A stretch of DNA of 6,875 nucleotides from Candidatus Magasanikiibacteriota bacterium (lineage in GTDB: Bacteria; Patescibacteriota; Patescibacteriia; Magasanikbacterales; UBA10003), in the NCBI GenBank assembly GCA_026396495.1, contig JAPLWR010000032.1, forward strand, positions 1 to 6,875, written 5' to 3'. Both the position numbers and the translations under genes were made by a program. The notes under the pieces were generated by a model that made no database searches, was not told where the DNA came from, and was given only the letters and a program-made list of their open reading frames with translations. This document shows, piece by piece, positions 4,685 to 6,875 of the stretch. The first letter of the stretch is position 1. Each line of letters starts with the position of its first letter.

Positions 4685-6118
4685 ATGCGTTCCATTCCTT
4701 TGGCCTTAACCTATGATGATGTCTTGGTTCGTCCTAAAAGAACTTCCATGCTGTCCCGTAGTGAAGCTGTTACCAAAACTCAACTTACTAAAAAAATTAG
4801 TTTGAATATTCCCTTGGTCACTGCCAACATGGATACTGTTACAGAATCTGAAATGGCTATTGCCGTGGCGCGTTTGGGAGGTATTGGTATTATTCATCGC
4901 TTTATGACGGTGGAAGAAAACGCAGAAGAAATTAAACGCGTTAAACGAGCCCAAAATTTTATTATTGAAGATCCATATATTATTGATCCTTTTAGAACTA
5001 TTAAAGAAGCTAAGGAATTTAGTGCGGAAAAAGGAGTGAGCGGATTGCTCGTGGCTAATGGAGATAAAAAATTAAAAGGAGTTTTATCTCGTCGTGATTT
5101 AAATTTGGTGCACAACGACAGCCAGTTGGTTTATGAAATTATGACTGGCCGCGATAAATTAATTGTGGGTAATAAAAATACTACTTTTGATGAAGCCAGA
5201 GAATTATTACGCATTAATAGAATTGAAAAATTACCGTTAGTTGATGAAAACGATTGTATTATTGGTTTGATCACTAGCGCTGATATTAAAAATTTAGCTG
5301 ACTATCCTTTGGCTAATGTAGATGCCAAAGGCCAGTTGATTGTAGGAGGAGCTGTTGGTGTGCGTGGAGATTATTTAGAACGCGCGCTGGCTTTAGTCCA
5401 GGCCGGAGCTGATGTTTTAGTAATTGATATTGCTCATGGACATTCAGAAATGATGTTTCAAGCGATTAAAAAAATTAAAGAAGTTGTACCTGGGGTGGAA
5501 TTAATTGCTGGCAATGTAGCTACGGCTGAGGCAGCCAGGGATTTGTGTGAATGGGGAGTGGATGCTATCAAAGTTGGAGTGGGACCTGGAGCTGCTTGTA
5601 TCACTCGTTTGGTGGCTGGCGCTGGTGTACCACAATTAACAGCGGTGTTAGAAGCAGCCGAAGTGGCTAAAAAGTTTGGCGTGCCAGTAATTGCTGATGG
5701 TGGAGTTCAAAAATCTGCCGACATTGTTAAAGCCTTGGGAGCTGGGGCTGATTCTGTCATGATTGGTAGTTTATTTGCTGGAACGGATGAATCGCCAGGA
5801 ATTTTAATGAATAGAGGTGGAAAGAAATATAAGGTATATAGAGGTAGTGCTAGTTTTGCAGTAGCTCAACGCCGTAAGAGTGTGGATCAAGAAAAGAAAG
5901 ATTTGAATGAAGTAGTGCCAGAAGGAGTGGAGTCTGTTATTCCGTATAAAGGATCAGTAAGTGAATTAGTGGGACAATTAATGGGTGGATTAAAATCTGG
6001 TATGAGTTACACTAATTCGCGCACCGTAGGGGAGTTGCAGATGAATACAGATTTTGTTCAGATCACTAACGCGGGATTACGCGAATCTGGTCCTCATGAT
6101 TTGTTGGAGGTGAAATAG
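4685..6118 (+). CDS. guaB: Inosine-5'-monophosphate dehydrogenase
   Basis: The 477-residue product is close to bacterial IMPDH (about 488). It oxidises IMP to XMP with NAD+, the committed step to GMP. It begins [15 protein letters not shown] and has ANMDTVTES (48-56) and [12 protein letters not shown] pair (about 95-205) is inserted in the barrel. Then come DIAHGH (248-253), GNVAT (276-280), and the K+ loop with catalytic cysteine [11 protein letters not shown] (Cys305). [20 protein letters not shown] binds the phosphate, followed by [12 protein letters not shown] and the flap beginning [13 protein letters not shown]. The end RESGPHDL matches the usual ESHPHD closure. The usual Arg-Tyr dyad of the flap is not obvious. 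GMP reductase is less likely, because the CBS pair and the amino end are IMPDH-like. The gene is a single unit between two terminators; no guaA is adjacent. Confidence 0.95.
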   Translation: MRSIPLALTYDDVLVRPKRTSMLSRSEAVTKTQLTKKISLNIPLVTANMDTVTESEMAIAVARLGGIGIIHRFMTVEENAEEIKRVKRAQNFIIEDPYIIDPFRTIKEAKEFSAEKGVSGLLVANGDKKLKGVLSRRDLNLVHNDSQLVYEIMTGRDKLIVGNKNTTFDEARELLRINRIEKLPLVDENDCIIGLITSADIKNLADYPLANVDAKGQLIVGGAVGVRGDYLERALALVQAGADVLVIDIAHGHSEMMFQAIKKIKEVVPGVELIAGNVATAEAARDLCEWGVDAIKVGVGPGAACITRLVAGAGVPQLTAVLEAAEVAKKFGVPVIADGGVQKSADIVKALGAGADSVMIGSLFAGTDESPGILMNRGGKKYKVYRGSASFAVAQRRKSVDQEKKDLNEVVPEGVESVIPYKGSVSELVGQLMGGLKSGMSYTNSRTVGELQMNTDFVQITNAGLRESGPHDLLEVK

Positions 6119-6129
6119 TTGACAATATA

Positions 6130-6155
6130 AAAACCTGGGGATACCCAGGTTTTTT
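6130..6155 (+). terminator. Intrinsic terminator of guaB
   Basis: AACCTGGG (6132-6139) pairs with CCCAGGTT (6144-6151) around a GATA loop, followed by T6. Flanking A and T bases extend the stem. It begins 12 nt after the guaB stop and overlaps the -35 region of the next promoter. Confidence 0.92.
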
Positions 6156-6161
6156 GGTTTT

Positions 6162-6170
6162 TGATATAAT
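6162..6170 (+). promoter_or_regulatory. Extended -10 promoter of the Cys-rich lipoprotein gene
   Basis: TGATATAAT carries a perfect TATAAT (6165-6170) with extended TG. The -35 position (about 6142-6147, TACCCA) is poor and lies inside the guaB terminator stem, so the promoter probably depends on the extended -10. Transcription would start near 6177, about 38 nt before the ATG. Confidence 0.65.
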
Positions 6171-6203
6171 CACACCAAGGTCTGTGGTTCTTTTTCTCAA
6201 TTC

Positions 6204-6209
6204 AGGGGG
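6204..6209 (+). promoter_or_regulatory. Ribosome binding site of the Cys-rich lipoprotein gene
   Basis: AGGGGG lies 5 nt before the ATG at 6215. With the SPFH gene, this is one of only two clear SD sequences in the window. Confidence 0.75.
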
Positions 6210-6214
6210 TTTAT

Positions 6215-6652
6215 ATGTTACGCCTTCGTCCGGTAGTGGTATTGGTTCTTGTGACCGCTTTTTGTTCCCTTGGCTGTTCGCACATTTTGGTGCAGCAGAA
6301 GAATCCAACCAACAACTTGATGGAGCCAGTGGTCTGCAAGACCGGCGACAGACAGGTTTTTGATGGCAAGGAACATCTTTGCATGAGTGCAGAAACTTAC
6401 ACTGGTTGTCAGAGAGAATGTGTCGGATATTTTTCTTCGTCTGTTTGCATCAATGGTATTTGCCAAAGTTCTTCTCCTGAGTGTATGGGTTATGCCACAA
6501 AATGTGAATTTTATGTGGTCAACCAGAAGCCCGACACTCCTTCTCTTACTTCCACTGATGAGAGCAAAGTGAAGAGGTCTGTCGGTGGCAAATGCTGTGA
6601 CACTGATGGTTGCAGTTGCCGCCGCTCTCTTCTTTTCTGGAAACCCCTCTGA
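6215..6652 (+). CDS. Cysteine-rich small lipoprotein, unknown family
   Basis: The product has 145 residues. MLRLRPVVVLVLVTAFCSLG is a signal peptide followed by Cys21. The lipobox SLGC, continuing into SLGCS, is the same as in the SPFH lipoprotein 1.7 kb upstream. The mature part has 12 further cysteines: 41, 56, 65, 69, 78, 83, 90, 97 and a C-terminal cluster 127, 128, 133, 135 (KCCDTDGCSC). Outside the cytoplasm these would probably form disulfides; metal binding by the tail cluster is an alternative. Between them lies a Ser/Thr/Pro-rich linker (about 104-117). I recognise no family. The AGGGGG SD, promoter and terminator make it a self-contained unit, and the stop is TGA. The signal peptide and strong SD argue that it is truly expressed. 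Confidence 0.8.
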   Translation: MLRLRPVVVLVLVTAFCSLGCSHILVQQKNPTNNLMEPVVCKTGDRQVFDGKEHLCMSAETYTGCQRECVGYFSSSVCINGICQSSSPECMGYATKCEFYVVNQKPDTPSLTSTDESKVKRSVGGKCCDTDGCSCRRSLLFWKPL

Positions 6653-6673
6653 TTTAACATCAGCTTCCACAAC

Positions 6674-6700
6674 AGCCCGATTTATTCGGGCTTTTCTTTT
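6674..6700 (+). terminator. Intrinsic terminator of the Cys-rich lipoprotein gene
   Basis: AGCCCGA (6674-6680) pairs perfectly with TCGGGCT (6686-6692) around TTTAT, followed by a T-rich tail. It starts 22 nt after the stop codon. Confidence 0.9.
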
Positions 6701-6713
6701 AAGGCGCGCCTAT

Positions 6714-6742
6714 TTGACCCGCCGCTAAAAATAGAGTATATT
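6714..6742 (+). promoter_or_regulatory. Promoter of infB
   Basis: TTGACC (6714-6719), a 17-nt spacer and TATATT (6737-6742) form a good sigma-70-type promoter. The expected start of transcription (about 6749) lies only some 8 nt before the ATG at 6757. Confidence 0.8.
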
Positions 6743-6756
6743 TAATGTACTCTTAT

Positions 6757-6875
6757 ATGAATGTATCAGAATTAGCTAGACAACTTAGAACAACTCCTCA
6801 AGAACTGTACGATACTCTTCCTCAGTTTGGTTTTGATATTGGTCGCAAAGCTATTAAGGTAGATAATCGGGTGGC
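6757..6875 (+). CDS. infB: Translation initiation factor IF-2, N-terminal end (partial)
   Basis: Only 39 codons are visible; the frame is open to the window end. The peptide begins MNVSELARQLRTTPQELYDT and continues LPQFGFDIGRKAIKVDN. This matches the IF2_N helical domain as it appears at the start of CPR IF-2 proteins. IF-2 is the GTPase that brings initiator tRNA to the 30S subunit and promotes subunit joining; its G domain lies beyond the window. An in-frame ATG at 6745 would add MYSY, but it probably precedes the transcription start, so 6757 is preferred. There is no SD and almost no leader. Without the G domain, another protein with an IF2_N-like start cannot be fully excluded. Confidence 0.75.
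   Translation, partial: MNVSELARQLRTTPQELYDTLPQFGFDIGRKAIKVDNRV

Noticed and set aside
6218..6670. 150-codon minus-strand frame opposite the Cys-rich lipoprotein gene
   Set aside because: No promoter, SD or domain; it begins inside the rightward terminator region and mirrors a better-supported gene.
3637..6710. Palindromes resembling cloning sites: GGATCC (3637), GCTAGC (4530), GGCGCGCC (6703)
   Set aside because: They are not placed as paired cassette borders, no vector-like sequence adjoins them, and the flanks read as natural regulatory DNA. Chance occurrence is the simpler view.
1..6875. CRISPR arrays, tRNA or rRNA genes, transposase genes
   Set aside because: No spaced direct-repeat array, no cloverleaf with conserved T-arm, no rRNA motifs and no transposase-like protein were seen on either strand.

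Overview
The window looks like chromosomal DNA of an AT-rich bacterium of the Candidate Phyla Radiation (Patescibacteria, probably Parcubacteria-like). This is inference from four things: a short two-helix membrane protein resembling DUF5652, a type of protein common in that group; an IF-2 amino terminus of the CPR type; an IMP dehydrogenase with CPR-like wording; and very compact intergenic spaces. Most resident genes lack a Shine-Dalgarno (SD) sequence and stop with TAA or TAG. The genetic code is standard.

Layout. 1-105 is the 3' end of a glycerophosphodiester phosphodiesterase. 165-437 is the small membrane protein, with its own promoter. A bidirectional terminator (448-475) separates it from a leftward operon that reads rny (RNase Y, 3158-1632), ymdB (phosphodiesterase, 1625-810) and an HU-type DNA-binding protein (768-490). 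The rny-ymdB order is the one known from Bacillus subtilis. The operon has a well-formed promoter at 3406-3434 and a leader of about 240 nt. The leader holds an unexplained 59-codon open frame and a hairpin next to the rny start codon.

Divergent from it, a near-consensus promoter (3479-3507) and a structured leader precede a GC-rich gene (3644-4471) for an SPFH/band-7-like lipoprotein, closed by a strong terminator. Next comes guaB (4685-6118) with its own terminator, then a cysteine-rich small lipoprotein gene (6215-6652) with its own promoter and terminator. Last is the start of infB (from 6757), whose promoter lies so close that the mRNA should be almost leaderless.

How it fits together. 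RNase Y, YmdB, HU, GuaB and IF-2 are housekeeping functions: RNA decay, nucleotide phosphodiesterase activity, nucleoid structure, GMP synthesis and translation initiation. The two lipoprotein genes stand apart. Each is a self-contained promoter-gene-terminator unit with a strong SD, a TGA stop and the same SLGCS lipobox, and one is far richer in GC than its surroundings. They look like acquired single-gene cassettes on either side of guaB, and they are the main candidates for something new here.
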